Assembly: GCF_004137085.1 (NCBI RefSeq)
Contig: NZ_QYBC01000024.1
Location: 1-64,000 of the forward strand
Direction of reading: 5' to 3'
Origin: Lichenibacterium ramalinae
GTDB lineage: Bacteria; Pseudomonadota; Alphaproteobacteria; Rhizobiales; Beijerinckiaceae
Length of the DNA: 64,000 nucleotides
Below are positions 21,922 through 31,813 of the stretch, one piece after another. How positions within the stretch are numbered: the stretch's first letter is position 1; the number at the start of each line of letters is the position of its first letter. The translations under genes were made by a program, and so were the position numbers. The notes under the pieces were generated by a model. It saw nothing but the letters and a program-made list of their open reading frames with translations. It was not told the origin of the DNA and made no database searches.

Positions 21922-24900
21922 TCACTCGGCGGCTTCGGCGCGCCGGGGCGGCATGACGGCGTGGTGATGGGCGGGCGGGGACGCCGCGTCGGCGCTGCGG
22001 CCCTCGCGCATGCGCTCGATGACGGCGTAGAACACCGGCACGAAGACGAGGGTGAGGCCCGTGGCGGCCAGCATGCCGCCGAACACGGTGGTGCCGATGG
22101 ACTGGCGGCTCGCCGCGCCCGCCCCCGTCGCCACCACCAGCGGCAGCACGCCGAGGATGAAGGCGAAGGCCGTCATCAGGATGGGCCGCAGGCGCAGCCG
22201 GCCCGCCTCCATGGCGGCTTCCACGATGCCGGCCCCCTCCTCGCGCAGCCGCCGGGCGAACTCGACGATCAGGATGGCGTTCTTGGCCGCGAGCCCGATC
22301 AGCATGACGAAGCCGATCTGCGAATAGACGTCGATCTGCATGCCGCGGACGTAGAGGGCGAGCAGCGCGCCGAACAAGGCCAGCGGCACGGCGAGCAGCA
22401 CCATGAAGGGCATGGTCCAGCTCTCGTACTGGGCCGCCAGGATCAGGAACACGAACAGGATGGCGAGGCCGAAGATGAGGCTCGCCGCCGAGCCCGCCTT
22501 CAGTTCCTGGAAGGTGATGCCGGTCCATTCATAGGCGAAGTCCCGCGGCAGCGCCGCTTCCGCGGCGCGCTGCATGGCTTCGACCGCCTGCCCCGAGCTG
22601 AAGCCCGGCGCCGCCGCGCCGTTGATCTTGGCGGCGGCGTAGTTGTCGTAGTGCGGCACCGTTTCCGGGCCCACCGTGGGCTTGAGGGTGCCGAGCGTCG
22701 ACAGCGGGACCATGCCGCCGCTGCTGTTGCGCACGTAGAGCCGCGACAGCGCGGATGCGTCGGCCCGCGCCGCCTTGTCGGCCTGGATGGTGACCCGGAA
22801 GGTGCGGCCGAAGAGGTTGAAGTCGTTGACGTAGAGCGAGCCGAGATAGACCTGCAGGGTGTTGAACACGTCCGGCAGGCTGAGGCCGAGCAGTTTGGCC
22901 TTGTTGCGGTCGAGGTCGTAGTCGAAGGCCGGCGTGCCGGTGGAGAAGGAGGTGAAGAGCTGGCGCGGATCGAGCGCGGGCTGCTTGCGCGCTTCGGCGA
23001 TCACCGCCTGGGTGGCGTCGTTCAGGGCCGCCGAGCCGCGGCCCGTGAGGTCCTCCACCTCGAACTCGAAGCCGCCGGTCGCGCCGAGGCCGGGGATCGA
23101 CGGGGGATCGAACGACAGCGCGAAGGCGCCGGGGATGCCCATCAGCTTGGGCCGTACCGCCGCCACGATCCTGGACGCCTGCTGCTCGGGGGGACGCTCG
23201 TCCCAGGGCTTCAGGATGGCGAATTCCACGGCGGAATTCGACTGGGCGGCGCTGGTCAGGAAGTTCAGCCCGCTGATCGAGCCGACGATCTCGACGCCGG
23301 CCTCGGCCTGGAGCACGTCGCGGACCTGCTTGGCGACCGCGTCGGTGCGCTCCAGCGAGGCGCCGTCCGGCCCCTGGATGACGACGAAGAAATAGCCCTG
23401 GTCCTCGACGGGCAGGAAGGTCGACGGGATGCGCTCCCACAGGCTGTAGGTGCCGAACAGCATCAGGGCGAAGCCCGCCAGCAGCCCCCAGCGCAGCGCG
23501 ATGAAGACCCGCACCATGCGGGCGTAGCCGTGCGACAGCCAGTCGAAGCCGGCGTTGAACCAGCGGAACAGCACGAAGGGCTGGCCGTGGCGGTGGCGCA
23601 GGAACACGGCGCTCAAGGCCGGGCTCAGCGTCAGCGAGTTGAAGGCCGAGATGCCGACCGAGATCGCCACCGTGAGGGCGAACTGGTTGTAGAGCCGGCC
23701 CGCCACGCCCGGGATGAAGGCCACCGGCACGAAGACCGCCATGAGCACGGCGGTGGTCGCCACGATGGGGCCCGTCACCTCGGCCATGGCACGACGCGTC
23801 GCCTCCATGGGCGGGTGTCCCATCTCGAGCTGGCGCTCGACGTTCTCCACCACCACGATGGCGTCGTCGACGACGAGGCCGATGGCCAGCACCATGCCGA
23901 GCAGGCTCAGCATGTTGAGCGAGAAGCCGCAGACCTCCATGACGGCCAGGGTCGCGATCAACGACACCGGGATCGCGATGGTCGGGATGATGGTGGTGCG
24001 CCAGCTCTGCAGGAAGACGTAGACCACCATGACGACGAGGATCAGCGCTTCGGCCAGCGTGATGACGACGTCGTGCATGGAGGCCGACACGAATTTCGTC
24101 GTGTCGTAGTGCATGGCGTAGTCGATCCCCTTGGGGAAGCGCGCCTTCAGCTTCTCCATCTGGTCCTTCACGGCCGCCTGGAGGGCGAGCGCGTTGGAGC
24201 CGGGCTGCTGGTAGACCGCCAGCACCACGGTGGGATCCTTGCCGAAATAGGCCGTGGACGCGTATTGCAGCGCCCCGAGTTCGATGCGGGCGACGTCGCG
24301 CAGCCGCACCACGGAGCCGCCCGACGGGTCGGCCCGGACCACGATGTCGCCGAACTCCTCGGGCGTCGACAGGCGGCCGATCGCGTTGACCTGCATCTCG
24401 AAGGCCGTGCCGGCGGGCGCCGGCGACTGGCCGATCTTGCCGGCCGCCACCTGGATGTTCTGTTCGGCGATGGCGCCCTGGACGTCGGTGGCGGTGATGC
24501 CGAGCTTGGCCAGCCTGTCGGGATCGAGCCAGACCCGCATCGAATAGCGGCGTTCGCCGAAGATCGACACGTCGCCGACGCCGGGCAGGCGCTTCAACGG
24601 GTCGACGATCTGCAGATAGGCGTAGTTGGAGAGCGCCACCGGATCCACCGAGCCGTCCGGCGAGGTCAGATTCACGATGAGGACGAAGTTGGGGTTCTGC
24701 TTCTTGATCGTCACGCCGGCCTGGTTGACGATGGCGGGCAGCGACGAGGACGCCTGCGACACGCGGTTCTGCACGTCGACCGCCGCGATGGCGAGGGGAT
24801 AGCCGACGTCGAACGTCACCGTGATGGTGGAGGAGCCGTCGTTCGACGACGAGGACGACATGTAGGTCATCCCCTGCACGCCGTTGATCTGCTGTTCGAG

Positions 24901-25092
24901 CGGCGTCGTCACGGTGTCGGCCACCACCTGGGCGCTGGCGCCGGGATAGATGGCGCTGACGACGACCTGGGGCGGCGTGATGTCGGGGAACTGCGCGACG
25001 GGCAGCAGCACGTAGCTGATCGCCCCCGCCATGACCATGACGAGGGCGACGGCGGAGGCGAAGATCGGCCGCCGTGTGAAGAAACTTACCAT
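21922..25092 (-). CDS. RND multidrug efflux permease (HAE1/AcrB family)
   Basis: Proton-driven inner-membrane drug pump of 1056 residues, the expected size. It starts with the family's FFTRRPIFASAVALVMVMAG first span, has large periplasmic loops and the diagnostic AAKNAILIVEFARR motif in the C-terminal half. GLVVDDAIVVVENVER, carrying the proton-relay aspartates, lies in span 4. It is co-transcribed with its adaptor and a small upstream ORF that it overlaps by 7 bp. Operators of the divergent TetR regulator lie upstream. Confidence 0.95.
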   Translation of the reverse strand: MVSFFTRRPIFASAVALVMVMAGAISYVLLPVAQFPDITPPQVVVSAIYPGASAQVVADTVTTPLEQQINGVQGMTYMSSSSSNDGSSTITVTFDVGYPLAIAAVDVQNRVSQASSSLPAIVNQAGVTIKKQNPNFVLIVNLTSPDGSVDPVALSNYAYLQIVDPLKRLPGVGDVSIFGERRYSMRVWLDPDRLAKLGITATDVQGAIAEQNIQVAAGKIGQSPAPAGTAFEMQVNAIGRLSTPEEFGDIVVRADPSGGSVVRLRDVARIELGALQYASTAYFGKDPTVVLAVYQQPGSNALALQAAVKDQMEKLKARFPKGIDYAMHYDTTKFVSASMHDVVITLAEALILVVMVVYVFLQSWRTTIIPTIAIPVSLIATLAVMEVCGFSLNMLSLLGMVLAIGLVVDDAIVVVENVERQLEMGHPPMEATRRAMAEVTGPIVATTAVLMAVFVPVAFIPGVAGRLYNQFALTVAISVGISAFNSLTLSPALSAVFLRHRHGQPFVLFRWFNAGFDWLSHGYARMVRVFIALRWGLLAGFALMLFGTYSLWERIPSTFLPVEDQGYFFVVIQGPDGASLERTDAVAKQVRDVLQAEAGVEIVGSISGLNFLTSAAQSNSAVEFAILKPWDERPPEQQASRIVAAVRPKLMGIPGAFALSFDPPSIPGLGATGGFEFEVEDLTGRGSAALNDATQAVIAEARKQPALDPRQLFTSFSTGTPAFDYDLDRNKAKLLGLSLPDVFNTLQVYLGSLYVNDFNLFGRTFRVTIQADKAARADASALSRLYVRNSSGGMVPLSTLGTLKPTVGPETVPHYDNYAAAKINGAAAPGFSSGQAVEAMQRAAEAALPRDFAYEWTGITFQELKAGSAASLIFGLAILFVFLILAAQYESWTMPFMVLLAVPLALFGALLALYVRGMQIDVYSQIGFVMLIGLAAKNAILIVEFARRLREEGAGIVEAAMEAGRLRLRPILMTAFAFILGVLPLVVATGAGAASRQSIGTTVFGGMLAATGLTLVFVPVFYAVIERMREGRSADAASPPAHHHAVMPPRRAEAAE

Positions 25093-25307
25093 ACGGCGAT
25101 GTCCGTGGGCGAGGCCGCGCGGGCGCGGGCGGGCGTTGAAGCGGTGGGCCGGGCCGCGGGGCCCCGCCGGCCGTCGAGACGCCGCGCCGTGGAGCGCAGC
25201 AGGGTCTCGAAGCCGCGGCGGTCGACGTGGTCGGCCCTGAGCACGGCGCCGATCATCGGGTCGGCCAGGGCTTCGTCGAGGGTCAGGTCGCGGGCGATGC
25301 AGCTCAT
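25086..25307 (-). CDS. Small conserved protein leading the RND operon
   Basis: A 73-residue ORF with a strong ribosome binding site (GAGGAGG five bases before the ATG at 25307), overlapping the pump start by 7 bp. The first ~45 residues (ARDLTLDEALADPMIGAVLRAD as a short acidic helical block, then FETLLRSTAR) resemble short uncharacterised proteins common in Hyphomicrobiales. The tail is Ala/Arg/Pro-rich. Function unknown; position suggests translational coupling with the pump. Confidence 0.55.
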   Translation of the reverse strand: MSCIARDLTLDEALADPMIGAVLRADHVDRRGFETLLRSTARRLDGRRGPAARPTASTPARARAASPTDIAVW

Positions 25308-25405
25308 GGTGGCCTCCTCGTCGGCGCGTCGGGGACGCCCGATCCGCGACGGCCGGGGCCGTCGCCCGCGGCTCCGGAGTCGTCGTTGACCCGGCTTCGC
25401 GGTTC

Positions 25406-25447
25406 TGTTACCGATCAGTAACAAGCCGGACGTTACCGGCCGGTAAC
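25406..25447. promoter_or_regulatory. Two palindromic TetR-type operators
   Basis: TGTTACCGATCAGTAACA (25406-25423) is an 18-bp near-palindrome, and GTTACCGGCCGGTAAC (25432-25447) is a perfect 16-bp palindrome. Both share the GTTACCG/CGGTAAC half-site and are 26 bp apart start to start. They lie between the divergent tetR gene and the RND operon, the classic position for autoregulation plus repression of the pump. Confidence 0.8.
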
Positions 25448-25462
25448 AGAAGCGTCAAGGCC

Positions 25463-26116
25463 ATGGGCGAGAAAATCGCGGCAGTTCTGGACCGGGCCAC
25501 TTCCAAGCCCGGCGACCGGTCGCCCACCTCCGCATGCTGCTCCGACGGCAAGCCGAAACCGCGCGACCGCATCGTGGCGACGGCGCGCGACATGTTCCAC
25601 CAGCACGGATTCCGGCCCGTCGGGGTCGAAGCCATCGCCGAAGCCGCCGGCACCAACAAGATGACGCTGTACCGCCATTTCGGCTCGAAGGACGAGCTGA
25701 TCGTCGAATGCCTGAAGTCGGTGGCGGCCGAAGCCGAGGCCCAGTGGCGCGTGCTCGAGGCGCGGCACGCCGGGAACCCGCGGGCGCATCTCGTCGCCTG
25801 GGTGCGGGAGGCCGCCGATTGCGTGCTGGCCGACGGGCGGGGCTGCTCGCTGGCCAATGCCGCCGTGGAACTGACCGAGGCCCACCACCCTGCCCGCAGG
25901 CTGGTCGAGCTGTGCAAATCCGCCTACCGCGACCGCATGGTGGGGCTTTGCCGCTCCGCCGGCATCGCCCAGGCCGAGAACCTCGCCGACGCCCTCTCGC
26001 TGTTGCTCGAAGGCGCGCGCGTCAGCCGACAGAGTGTCGGGGCCGAGGGTCCCAGCGCCAAATTCGTCCGCACCGCCGAAGCCATGATCGCGGCCTTCGC
26101 CAGCGAGGAGGCCTGA
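25463..26116 (+). CDS. TetR/AcrR-family transcriptional repressor
   Basis: A 217-residue ligand-responsive repressor. The helix-turn-helix lies at about 35-82 (DRIVATARDMF, VEAIAEAAGTNKMTLYRHFGSKDELI). The C-terminal ligand domain has several cysteines (CVLADGRGC). It is divergent from the RND operon, with two palindromic operators just upstream of its start, so it most likely represses the pump and itself. Confidence 0.9.
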   Translation: MGEKIAAVLDRATSKPGDRSPTSACCSDGKPKPRDRIVATARDMFHQHGFRPVGVEAIAEAAGTNKMTLYRHFGSKDELIVECLKSVAAEAEAQWRVLEARHAGNPRAHLVAWVREAADCVLADGRGCSLANAAVELTEAHHPARRLVELCKSAYRDRMVGLCRSAGIAQAENLADALSLLLEGARVSRQSVGAEGPSAKFVRTAEAMIAAFASEEA

Positions 26117-26136
26117 CGGCCGGTTTCGCCGGCCGT
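26116..26136 (+). terminator. Intrinsic terminator after the tetR gene
   Basis: An 8-bp stem ACGGCCGG/CCGGCCGT with loop TTTCG starts at the last base of the tetR stop codon and is followed by TTAAACCTTTA. This is the best-formed intrinsic terminator in this part of the window. Confidence 0.6.
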
Positions 26137-26207
26137 TAAACCTTTAGTGACCTCGTTTCGCCACCTTGGGCTCACGGCACCGCCACAGTCCGAGGACTTC
26201 GACACCC

Positions 26208-26522
26208 ATGGCCTTGCAGGCTTCCATCACTCGCGCCGTCGCGATCGCCGCCGGCCTGGCCCTCGCCGCCGCCGCGACTCCTGCCGCGGCCGGGGAAAAC
26301 TACGTCATCCCGTCGAGCGACGGCTACGGCATCAGCGACTGCATGCATTCGGGCGTCGACTGCGGCCGGGTCATCGCCGACAGCTGGTGCGAATCGCACG
26401 GCCACGCGCATGTGCTCGCCTACGGCACGGTCGACGACGTCACCGGGTCGGTCCAGGCCAGCACGAAGCCCGAGCCGGTCAAGGCCGCGCCGGGTGACAT
26501 CGTGATCCGCTGCGGCGATTGA
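26208..26522 (+). CDS. Small exported cysteine-containing protein
   Basis: A 104-residue protein with a signal peptide (AVAIAAGLALAAAATPAAAG) and a compact mature part containing five cysteines (ISDCMHSGVDCGRVIADSWCESHG, split here as SDC, DCG and WCES, plus a final RCGD). Similar small secreted proteins of unknown function occur in Hyphomicrobiales. The ATG at 26208 is chosen to place the signal peptide at the N-terminus. Convergent with creA, 6 bp away. Confidence 0.65.
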   Translation: MALQASITRAVAIAAGLALAAAATPAAAGENYVIPSSDGYGISDCMHSGVDCGRVIADSWCESHGHAHVLAYGTVDDVTGSVQASTKPEPVKAAPGDIVIRCGD

Positions 26523-26528
26523 GGTCCG

Positions 26529-27059
26529 TCACCCCTTGAACGCATCCGCGCAGCGCGGCGGCTCGCCCGCCGCGCCCCAGGGCATGATGGGCACCGCCGA
26601 GGTCGAGTTCTTCGGCGAGCCCTCGATGAGCTTGTCCGAGTAGACCATGTAGACCAGCGTGTTGCGCTTGGCGTCGCAGCCCCGCACGATCTGCATGTGC
26701 TTGAAGAAGAACGAGCGCTTTTCCGAGAACATGACGTCGCCCTGGCCGAGCTTGTCCTTGATCCGGATCGGCCCGACCTGGCGGCAGGCCAGCGACACGT
26801 CGGACACTTCCTCGGCCACGCCGAGCGCCCCGGCGATGCCGCCCTTCTCCGGCACGGTATAGAAGCACGAGACCCCGTCGACCGCCGGGTCGTCCACCGC
26901 ATAGGTGGCGAGCTTGTCGCTGGGCGTCAGCGCGCGCCACTTCGTGGATTCCTTGAAGATCAGGTCCGGTCCGTCGGCGGCCCGCGCCGGTGCGGCAGCC
27001 AGGGTCGCCAGGGTCGCCAAGGCGGCGCCGGCAGCGGCGATGAGGGCGGGAAAGCGCAT
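26529..27059 (-). CDS. creA: CreA family exported protein
   Basis: A 176-residue protein with a signal peptide (LATLATLAAAPARA) and the CreA family body: YAVDDPAVDGVSCFYT, SLACRQVGPI, MFSEKRSFFFKHMQIVRGCD and NTLVYMVYSDKLIEGSPKNS. It is periplasmic and of unknown biochemical function. The ATG at 27059 precedes the signal peptide directly. Confidence 0.85.
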   Translation of the reverse strand: MRFPALIAAAGAALATLATLAAAPARAADGPDLIFKESTKWRALTPSDKLATYAVDDPAVDGVSCFYTVPEKGGIAGALGVAEEVSDVSLACRQVGPIRIKDKLGQGDVMFSEKRSFFFKHMQIVRGCDAKRNTLVYMVYSDKLIEGSPKNSTSAVPIMPWGAAGEPPRCADAFKG

Positions 27060-27197
27060 CGGAACTCCTCGGCGACGCCGCGAGCCTCGCCGCGACCGGG
27101 CCTTGATGCACCGGATCGCGCCCGAGGTACACCGCGCCGCGGCCCCTCGACGGGCCGCCATCTTGTTTCGGCCAAGAATGTCGTCATCACTCGCGCC

Positions 27198-28334
27198 ATG
27201 ACCCGTGCTGGACCGCGCCGCCGCCCTGCCCCGCCCTTTGGCCCCTCGGCCCCGAACCTGCCCGTGCTGGGCTTCCTGGCCGCCTTGGCCGCCTTGGCCC
27301 TGCCCGCCGTCCCGGCCGGGGCCCAGGCGGTCGACTGCCCGGCCCTGCGGGCCGAGATCGACGGCGTCGGCCGGCCCGGCGACCCCGGCCGCTACGCGGT
27401 CGCGCTGCGCCAGCAGCAGGGGGACATCGCGCGGACGCGGGCCTATGCGGACCAGTCGGGCTGCGGCGACGGCCTCTTCGATGATCCGGACTCGCCCGAA
27501 TGCCGGGCCCTGGCGCGACGGCTCGGGACCCTCGAGGACGGAATGCGGCGCCTGCAGGACCAGGCGGCCCGGGCCGCCGACGGCGGCGCCGAGGACCGGC
27601 GCCGCGCCCTGCTCGAATCCTACAATGCCGAATGCGGCATCGCCCGGACCGAAGCCGACGCGCCCCCCGCCACCCTGCCGGTCGACCCCGATGCGCCCTC
27701 CGTCAGCGACACGCCGGACGCCCCGGCGCCCGCCACGGCGGCGCGCTCCCCCGTCGTGCTCTGCGTCCGCCATTGCGACGGCGCCTACTACCCGCTCGCC
27801 ACCGACGTGCGCCAGGACCGCCTGGCCGACATGGACAGGATCTGCCAGGCGCAATGCCCCGCCGCCACCGCGTCGGCCTATGCGGGGCGCGACGCCGACG
27901 ACGTGGCCGACGCGCAGTCCACCGAGGGCACCCGCTACACGGACCTCGCCGCCGCCTTCAAGTTCCGCAAGGGCCCGACGGGGAGCTGCGCATGCCGGGC
28001 GCCGAACCAGAGCTGGGCCGACGCCCTCGCGGGCGCCGAGGCCATGCTGGAGCCGCACAAGGGCGACGTTACCGTGACGCCGGCACTGGCGGAATCCATG
28101 AGCCGCCCCGCGACCCCGCCCGCCGCGACGCCGGCCAGGACACTGCCGGCCAAGACGATGCCGGCCAAGACCACACCCGACAGGACCACGCCCGACAGGG
28201 CCACGCCCGCGCCGCGGAAGGCGGCCCGCAGGCCGGCCGCTCCCGACGCCATCCCGGTGCCAGACGCGCCTCAGCCGCCCGACGCGGCGCAGGACCTCAC
28301 GCGGGAATTCCGGCGATCCGGGCCGACGCTCTAG
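27198..28334 (+). CDS. DUF2865 domain-containing exported protein
   Basis: A 378-residue protein with an N-terminal hydrophobic signal ([19 protein letters not shown]). The DUF2865 core is marked by [24 protein letters not shown] and GSCACRAPN, with several conserved cysteines. The C-terminal quarter is low complexity with repeated [22 protein letters not shown] units. The last 38 bp overlap the convergent gltX gene. Function unknown. Confidence 0.8.
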   Translation: MTRAGPRRRPAPPFGPSAPNLPVLGFLAALAALALPAVPAGAQAVDCPALRAEIDGVGRPGDPGRYAVALRQQQGDIARTRAYADQSGCGDGLFDDPDSPECRALARRLGTLEDGMRRLQDQAARAADGGAEDRRRALLESYNAECGIARTEADAPPATLPVDPDAPSVSDTPDAPAPATAARSPVVLCVRHCDGAYYPLATDVRQDRLADMDRICQAQCPAATASAYAGRDADDVADAQSTEGTRYTDLAAAFKFRKGPTGSCACRAPNQSWADALAGAEAMLEPHKGDVTVTPALAESMSRPATPPAATPARTLPAKTMPAKTTPDRTTPDRATPAPRKAARRPAAPDAIPVPDAPQPPDAAQDLTREFRRSGPTL

Positions 28335-29646
28335 CCCGGCCGATCAGGGGCAGCAGTGACTTCAGGTCGGGGCCCGCGTCCCGCCCCGTCAGCGCCAAAC
28401 GCAACGGATGGAAGAGCGACCGTCCTTTGCGGCCGGTGTCGGTCCGGACGGCGGCCGTCCACGCCCCCCAGGTGTCGGCAGTCCACGGCTCCGGCGGCAA
28501 CAGCGCGGCGGCGCGCTCCAGCAGAGCCTCGTCCTCGACGAGCGGCTGGACCATATCCTCGACGACGCCCCACCACTCGGCAGCCTCGGCGAAATGCGCG
28601 AGGTTGCCTCGCACCGCGTCCCAGAAGGGCTCGGCCTTGTCGCCGACGATCCCGAACAGCGCCAGCCGATCCGCCACGGCGGCGAAGGGCAGGCCGTGCA
28701 GGGTCTTGGCCGACAGGGCCTGGAGTTCGGCCTCGTCGAAGCGCGCCGGGGTCCGCGACAGCTGCCGGAGGTCGAACCCGGTGGCGAGGTCCTCGAGCGA
28801 CGTCACGGGCCGCAGGGCCGCCGAGGAGCCGGTCAACACCGCCATGGCGGCCACCGCCAGGGCCTCGATGCCCGCGTCCCGCAGCGCCCCCACCGACAGG
28901 GCGCCGGAGCGTTTCGACAGCCCCTCGCCAGAAGCCGTGACGAGCAGGTTATGGTGGGCGAAGGCCGGCGACGCCGCGCGGCCCAGGGCTGCGAAGAGCT
29001 GGATCTGCACCGCCGTGTTGGTGACGTGGTCCTCGCCGCGGATGACGTGGGTGATGCCGAGGTCGATGTCGTCGACGACCGACGGCAACGTGTAGAGGAA
29101 GCTGCCGTCCTGGCGCACCAGCACGGGGTCGCTGAGGGACGCGCAATCGATGCTGCTCGGCCCGCGCACCAGGTCGTCCCAGAACACGATGCCGTCGTCG
29201 AGTCTGAAGCGCCAGTGGGGGCGCCGCCCCTCCGCCTCGAGGGCGGCGCGCTGCTCGGCCGACAGGGCCAAAGCCGCCCGGTCGTAGACGGGCGGCAGGC
29301 CGCGGGCCTGGAGGCGCTTGCGGCGCCGGTCGAGTTCCTCGGCGGTCTCGTAGGCCGGATAGAGCCGGCCGGAGCGCTTCAGCCGCTCGGTCGCCTCCCC
29401 GTAGAGCGCCGTGCGATCGGACTGCCGCACCACGAGGTCCGGCCGGATGCCGAGCCAGTGCAGGTCGGCCTCGATGGATTCGGCATATTCGGGCCGGGAC
29501 CGCTCCGCATCGGTGTCGTCGAACCGCAGCACGAAGCGCCCGCCCGCGGCCCGGGCGAAGAGGACGTTGAGCAGCGCCGGCCGGGTGTTGCCGATGTGGA
29601 TGCGCCCGGTGGGGGACGGGGCGAAGCGGACGACGGGAAGCGACAT
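28297..29646 (-). CDS. gltX: Glutamyl-tRNA synthetase
   Basis: Charges tRNA-Glu (and possibly tRNA-Gln in organisms using the amidotransferase route). The 449 residues start at 29646 with [14 protein letters not shown]; the class I HIGH motif reads HIGN and the KMSKS loop reads LSKRSG. The short length and HIGN fit the second GluRS type seen in alphaproteobacteria that carry two copies. A stretch of upstream in-frame codons is ignored because the SPTG motif would be too far from the start. Confidence 0.92.
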   Translation of the reverse strand: MSLPVVRFAPSPTGRIHIGNTRPALLNVLFARAAGGRFVLRFDDTDAERSRPEYAESIEADLHWLGIRPDLVVRQSDRTALYGEATERLKRSGRLYPAYETAEELDRRRKRLQARGLPPVYDRAALALSAEQRAALEAEGRRPHWRFRLDDGIVFWDDLVRGPSSIDCASLSDPVLVRQDGSFLYTLPSVVDDIDLGITHVIRGEDHVTNTAVQIQLFAALGRAASPAFAHHNLLVTASGEGLSKRSGALSVGALRDAGIEALAVAAMAVLTGSSAALRPVTSLEDLATGFDLRQLSRTPARFDEAELQALSAKTLHGLPFAAVADRLALFGIVGDKAEPFWDAVRGNLAHFAEAAEWWGVVEDMVQPLVEDEALLERAAALLPPEPWTADTWGAWTAAVRTDTGRKGRSLFHPLRLALTGRDAGPDLKSLLPLIGRARASARIAGIPA

Positions 29647-29803
29647 GCACCCTCCTATGGCGGAGGCGGCGAGGCGACGCAATGCGGCCGCGGCGCGGTC
29701 CCGTCACGGTCAGGCGAGGCGTCGAACCCGTGCCTGAACGCCCCCGACGACAGCCGAGCTTTCCCCGCGGCCTCCCGGCGAAGGGGCGTCCGCCCGGATC
29801 GCG

Positions 29804-30493
29804 TCAGTCCAACTCCACCACCAGGCCGTCCTGGAGCGTCACGCGCCGGTCCATGCGCGCCGCGAGGTTCATGTTGTGGGTGGCGATGAGGGCAGCCAGG
29901 CCCGTCGCCCGGATCAGCGACGTCAGGGTCGCGAAGACGTGGTCGGCGGTATGGGGGTCGAGGTTGCCGGTCGGCTCGTCGGCCAGCAGCATGCCGGGGG
30001 CGTTGGCGACCGCGCGGGCGATGGCGACGCGCTGCTGCTCTCCGCCCGACAGTTCCGCCGGGCGATGGTCGCAGCGCTGCCCGAGGCCCAGGAAGGTGAG
30101 GAGTTCGCGTCCCCGGTCCCCCGCCTCGCGGCGGCTGAGGCCCGCGATCATCTGCGGGATCACGACGTTCTCGAGCGCGGTGAACTCCGGCAGGAGGTGG
30201 TGCGCCTGGTAGACGAAGCCGATGGCGGTCCGCCGGAGCGCGGTGCGGTCCGGATCCGCCATGGCGGCGGTCGGTGCCGCGCCGACGTAGACCTCGCCGC
30301 CGTCGGGCTTCTCGAGCAGCCCCGCGACATGCAGCAGCGTCGACTTGCCGGCGCCCGACGGCGCGACCAGCGCCACGGACTGGCCGGGCCACAGCGTCAG
30401 GTCGGCGCCGCGCAGGATGCCGAGCGTCGTCTCGCCCTGGCGGTAGCTGCGCTTGACGCCGCTCAGCGTGAGGGCGGGTGCGGAGGCCATCAT
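29804..30493 (-). CDS. lolD: Lipoprotein-releasing ABC transporter ATP-binding protein
   Basis: ATPase of the LolCDE-type complex that extracts lipoproteins from the inner membrane. The 229 residues carry Walker [10 protein letters not shown], signature [14 protein letters not shown], Walker [10 protein letters not shown] and the switch His in THN. The start ATG at 30493 overlaps the stop of the permease gene by 4 bp (ATGA), showing translational coupling. It is the third gene of the proS-lolC-lolD operon. Confidence 0.93.
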   Translation of the reverse strand: MMASAPALTLSGVKRSYRQGETTLGILRGADLTLWPGQSVALVAPSGAGKSTLLHVAGLLEKPDGGEVYVGAAPTAAMADPDRTALRRTAIGFVYQAHHLLPEFTALENVVIPQMIAGLSRREAGDRGRELLTFLGLGQRCDHRPAELSGGEQQRVAIARAVANAPGMLLADEPTGNLDPHTADHVFATLTSLIRATGLAALIATHNMNLAARMDRRVTLQDGLVVELD

Positions 30494-31794
30494 TCGTAGC
30501 GCAGCGCTTCGACGGGGTCGAGGTTGGCGGCCCGCCACGATGGATAGACGGTGGCGAGGAGCGACAGCGCCAGGGCCATGCCGGTCACCGCCAGCACGTC
30601 CCCGGGTTCGATGACGGAGGGCAGGTGGGACAGGAAGTAGAGCTCCGAGGGGAACAGGTCGGCGTGCATCAGGCTGTTGAGGGCGGTGCGGATGCGCTCG
30701 ATGTTGCTGGCCACGAGGACTCCCAGGGCGAGCCCCGCGAAGGTGCCGCTGACGCCGATGGAGGCACCCGCGATGAGGAAGATGCGCAGGATGGAGCCGC
30801 GCGACGCCCCCATGGTGCGCAGGATGGCGATGTCCGAACTCTTGTCCTTCACCAGCATGATCAGGCCCGAGATGATGTTCAGCGCCGCCACCAGCACGAT
30901 GAGCGTCAGGATGATGAACATCACGTTGCGCTCGACGTTGAGCGCGTCGAAGAAGGTCTTGTTGCGCTGGCGCCAGTCGGTCATCACGGCCGGCCGCTCG
31001 ATGGCCCGGTCGAGCCGCAGGCGCACGGCGTCCATGTGGTCGGGATCGTCGACGAAGACCTCGATGACGGAGGCCTCGCCGTCCTTGTTGAAGTAGCTCT
31101 GCGCTTCCGCCATCGGCATGTAGACGAAGGACGAATCGAACTCCGACATGCCGATCTGGAAGATGGCCACCACCGGGTAGCTCTTGATGCGCGGCGCCAC
31201 GCCGAAGGGCGTCTGGGCGCCCTTGGCGGTCAGCACCGAGACCTGATCGCCGAGGCTGAGACCCAGGGATTCGGCGAGTCGCTGGCCGATGGCGACGCCG
31301 CCGGACTTGTCAAAGTCGTCGAGCGTGCCCTGCACGACATGGCCTTCGATGCCGGGCAGGCGGCGCAGGTTGGGGCCCGCGATGCCGCGCACCAGCGCGC
31401 CGGATTGGTTGAAGGGCGAGGAGACGCCGGCCGCGCCCTCGATCATGGGGATGACCAGCTTGACGCCCGGCACGGCCTCGAGCCGCTTCGCCACCGCGTC
31501 GTAGTCGGTGAAGGGCGTGTCGGTGGCCTGCACGAAGACGTGGCCGTTGATGCCGACGATCTTGTTCAGGAGTTCCTGCCGGAAGCCGTTCATCACCGAC
31601 ATGACCACGATGAGCGTGGCCACGCCCAGCATGATGCCGGCGAAGGAGAACCCCGCGATCACCGACACGAAGCTCTTGGCGCGGCGCGCCCGCAGGTAGC
31701 GCAGCGCCACGATCCACTCGAACGGCGAGAAGGCCCGCGTCGCGCGGGCTCCCCCACGCGGGGCGGCGGCGGCTTCGGCGTGGGCCATCGTCAT
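30490..31794 (-). CDS. lolC: Lipoprotein-releasing system permease, LolC/LolE family
   Basis: Inner-membrane permease of 434 residues. It has a first span after [17 protein letters not shown], a large periplasmic domain (about 70-290), and three C-terminal spans with the FtsX-like block [22 protein letters not shown] in shorter pieces. Alphaproteobacteria usually have one LolC/E-type gene acting as a homodimer with LolD. It lies 19 bp downstream of proS. Confidence 0.9.
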   Translation of the reverse strand: MTMAHAEAAAAPRGGARATRAFSPFEWIVALRYLRARRAKSFVSVIAGFSFAGIMLGVATLIVVMSVMNGFRQELLNKIVGINGHVFVQATDTPFTDYDAVAKRLEAVPGVKLVIPMIEGAAGVSSPFNQSGALVRGIAGPNLRRLPGIEGHVVQGTLDDFDKSGGVAIGQRLAESLGLSLGDQVSVLTAKGAQTPFGVAPRIKSYPVVAIFQIGMSEFDSSFVYMPMAEAQSYFNKDGEASVIEVFVDDPDHMDAVRLRLDRAIERPAVMTDWRQRNKTFFDALNVERNVMFIILTLIVLVAALNIISGLIMLVKDKSSDIAILRTMGASRGSILRIFLIAGASIGVSGTFAGLALGVLVASNIERIRTALNSLMHADLFPSELYFLSHLPSVIEPGDVLAVTGMALALSLLATVYPSWRAANLDPVEALRYE

Positions 31795-31813
31795 GCCGTG
31801 TTCCTCGTGGCGT

